A stretch of DNA of 7,036 nucleotides from an uncultured Clostridia bacterium (GTDB lineage Bacteria; Bacillota; Clostridia; UBA1381), in the NCBI GenBank assembly GCA_905235885.1, contig CAJONM010000057.1, forward strand, positions 1 to 7,036. Direction: 5' to 3'. The position numbers and the translations under genes are program-made. Below are positions 5,890-7,036 of this stretch, in pieces. The notes beneath the pieces were generated by a model that ran no database searches, had not been told where the DNA came from, and was given only the letters and a program-made list of their open reading frames with translations. The first letter of the stretch is position 1; every line of letters starts with the position of its first letter.

Positions 5890-6912
5890 ATGGAAAAAAA
5901 GAATATAGATTGGAGCAATCTCGGATTCGGATATGTACAGACGGACAAGAGATATGTTTCCACATATAAGGACGGCGCATGGGATGACGGCGTGCTGACG
6001 GAGGACGCGACGATCACCATGAGCGAATGCGCGTGTGTATTGCAGTATGCGCAGACGATCTTTGAGGGGATCAAGGCGTATACGACCGCGGACGGCAGAA
6101 TAGTGACCTTCCGCCCCGACCTTAACGCGGAACGCTTCGCCAATTCCGCCGCGCGCATGGAGATGCCGGTATTTCCAAAAGATAGATTTGTCGATTCGAT
6201 AAAGCAGGTGGTCAAGGCAAACGAGGCGTATGTTCCGCCCTACGGCACCGGCGCCACGCTTTATATAAGACCGTATATGTTCGGCATAAACCCCGTTATA
6301 GGCGTTAAGCCGGCGACGGAGTTCCAGTACAGAGTATTTACAACGCCCGTCGGCCCGTATTTTAAGGGCGGTGCAAAGCCGATAACGATTAGAGTTTCCG
6401 ATTTCGATCGCGCCGCGCCGCACGGAACGGGGCATATAAAGGCAGGACTTAACTATGCAATGAGCCTGCACGCCATCGTTGACGCCCATAACAAGGGATT
6501 TGACGAGAATATGTACTTAGATCCGCAGACGCGCACCAAGGTAGAGGAAACGGGCGGCGCAAACTTCCTGTTTGTCACAAAGGATAATAAGGTAGTAACG
6601 CCAAAATCACCCAGCATACTTCCGTCCGTTACAAGACGGTCGCTTATGTATGTCGCGCAGAAGTATCTCGGTCTTGAGGTCGAGGAGCGCGAGGTGTTAT
6701 TTGACGAGGTGAAGGATTTTGCCGAATGCGGACTTTGCGGTACGGCGGCAGTTATTTCGCCCGTCGGCAAGATATACGATCACGGCAAGGAGATATGCTT
6801 CCCGAGCGGTATGGAGAAGATGGGGCCGACGATCACCAAGCTCCGCGAGACGCTTACGGGCATACAGATGGGAACCATAGAAGCCCCGGAAGGCTGGATA
6901 GTGGAAGTTTGA
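5890..6912 (+). CDS. ilvE: Branched-chain amino-acid aminotransferase
   Basis: This PLP-dependent fold-type IV transaminase interconverts Leu, Ile and Val with their 2-oxo acids using glutamate/2-oxoglutarate, the final step of branched-chain synthesis and first step of breakdown. The 340-aa length and motifs fit the longer class shared with eukaryotic BCATs rather than the roughly 310-aa E. coli IlvE. Visible landmarks are FEGIKAY (58-64), YIRPYMFG (125-132) with substrate-contacting R126, GHIKAGLNYA (181-190) with the Schiff-base lysine K184, E220 in the EETGGANFLF segment expected to contact the PLP ring nitrogen, SILPSVTR (242-249) and CGTAAVISPVG (283-293). The redox CxxC of mammalian BCATs is not conserved at its usual place, though an unrelated-position CGLC occurs at 280-283. 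The start has AGGAGG upstream. The last codons and stop overlap the left arm of the downstream inverted repeat. Confidence 0.95.
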   Translation: MEKKNIDWSNLGFGYVQTDKRYVSTYKDGAWDDGVLTEDATITMSECACVLQYAQTIFEGIKAYTTADGRIVTFRPDLNAERFANSAARMEMPVFPKDRFVDSIKQVVKANEAYVPPYGTGATLYIRPYMFGINPVIGVKPATEFQYRVFTTPVGPYFKGGAKPITIRVSDFDRAAPHGTGHIKAGLNYAMSLHAIVDAHNKGFDENMYLDPQTRTKVEETGGANFLFVTKDNKVVTPKSPSILPSVTRRSLMYVAQKYLGLEVEEREVLFDEVKDFAECGLCGTAAVISPVGKIYDHGKEICFPSGMEKMGPTITKLRETLTGIQMGTIEAPEGWIVEV

Positions 6913-7012
6913 GTAAAATCGCCCATCTTGCACGCTTTTGCAAGCTCGCGTACACAAAGTACAGACTTGCTTGCGGCAAACGCACAACCTGAACGATTTT
7001 CTTTCAAACTTC
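6904..7012. repeat. Inverted-repeat (MITE-like) element overlapping the end of ilvE
   Basis: The left arm (6904-6921) reads GAAGTTTGA, then GT, then AAAATCG. The right arm (6994-7012) is its reverse complement with AAG in place of GT, so 16 bases match in two blocks of 9 and 7. The 72-nt interior holds smaller hairpins: CTTGCA/TGCAAG (6927-6932 with 6939-6944) and GTAC/GTAC (6950-6953 with 6959-6962). No open reading frame of its own is convincing. The left arm supplies the last two ilvE codons and its stop. This could be a small non-autonomous mobile element, a dispersed structured repeat, or an elaborate terminator. The arms lack a U-tract suited to simple intrinsic termination. Confidence 0.6.
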
Positions 7013-7021
7013 AGATATATA

Positions 7022-7036
7022 GAAGTGAGTAAAATC
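7022..7036 (+). repeat. Start of a probable second copy of the downstream element, cut by the window edge
   Basis: GAAG followed by TGAGTAAAATC at 7022-7036 repeats the left arm at 6904-6920, lacking two T bases. The final 11 bases (7026-7036) are identical to 6910-6920. The offset is about 116-118 bp, so the element may occur in tandem. Only 15 bases are available, so this is tentative. Confidence 0.45.

Noticed and set aside
5863..6489. 208-codon minus-strand open frame opposite ilvE
   Set aside because: It covers the ilvE promoter, ribosome binding site and N-terminal coding region, and shows no family motif.
6697..7007. Minus-strand open frames running through the right-edge repeat
   Set aside because: The Cys/Arg-rich translations come from the repeat and antisense ilvE, with no ribosome binding site or domain.

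Overview
The window looks like chromosomal DNA of a low-to-middle-GC member of the Bacillota, most likely an anaerobic gut-type Clostridia. The reasons are consensus AGGAGG-type ribosome binding sites, sigma-A-type promoters in AT-rich gaps, heavy ATA isoleucine codon use, a long-form (two-domain) hibernation factor, and a nadK-recN pair. That pair belongs to a conserved Firmicutes neighbourhood. No taxonomic marker is present, so the assignment is inference.

Layout, left to right. Positions 1-130 hold a double-hairpin repeat-like sequence at the left edge, then a strong 12-bp hairpin just past the stop codon of the first gene. Positions 131-2353, minus strand, encode the most unusual protein here: a 12-helix APC-superfamily amino-acid permease fused in one reading frame to a two-helix membrane hinge with a small extracellular loop and a C-terminal GGDEF (diguanylate cyclase) domain. 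An AT-rich divergent promoter region (about 2354-2590) separates it from a plus-strand pair, nadK (NAD kinase) and recN (SMC-like DNA repair ATPase), 14 bp apart and probably one operon. A hairpin at 5084-5115 lies between recN and the convergent minus-strand hpf gene (long ribosome hibernation promoting factor). A second divergent promoter region (5701-5889) drives hpf leftward and ilvE (branched-chain aminotransferase, PLP fold type IV) rightward. The right edge, 6904-7036, holds an inverted-repeat element. Its left arm overlaps the last codons of ilvE, and a second copy appears to start before the window ends.

How the parts relate. nadK, recN, hpf and ilvE are ordinary housekeeping genes with intact signature residues: NADP supply, double-strand-break repair, stationary-phase ribosome dimerisation and the last step of Leu/Ile/Val synthesis. 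The permease-GGDEF fusion is the candidate for new biology. It suggests that amino-acid binding or transport, or a signal on the small extracellular loop, controls c-di-GMP synthesis in cis. Its cyclase active site looks intact, but the usual RxxD product-inhibition site is absent. The repeats at the two edges are unrelated to each other by eye and look like dispersed intergenic elements.
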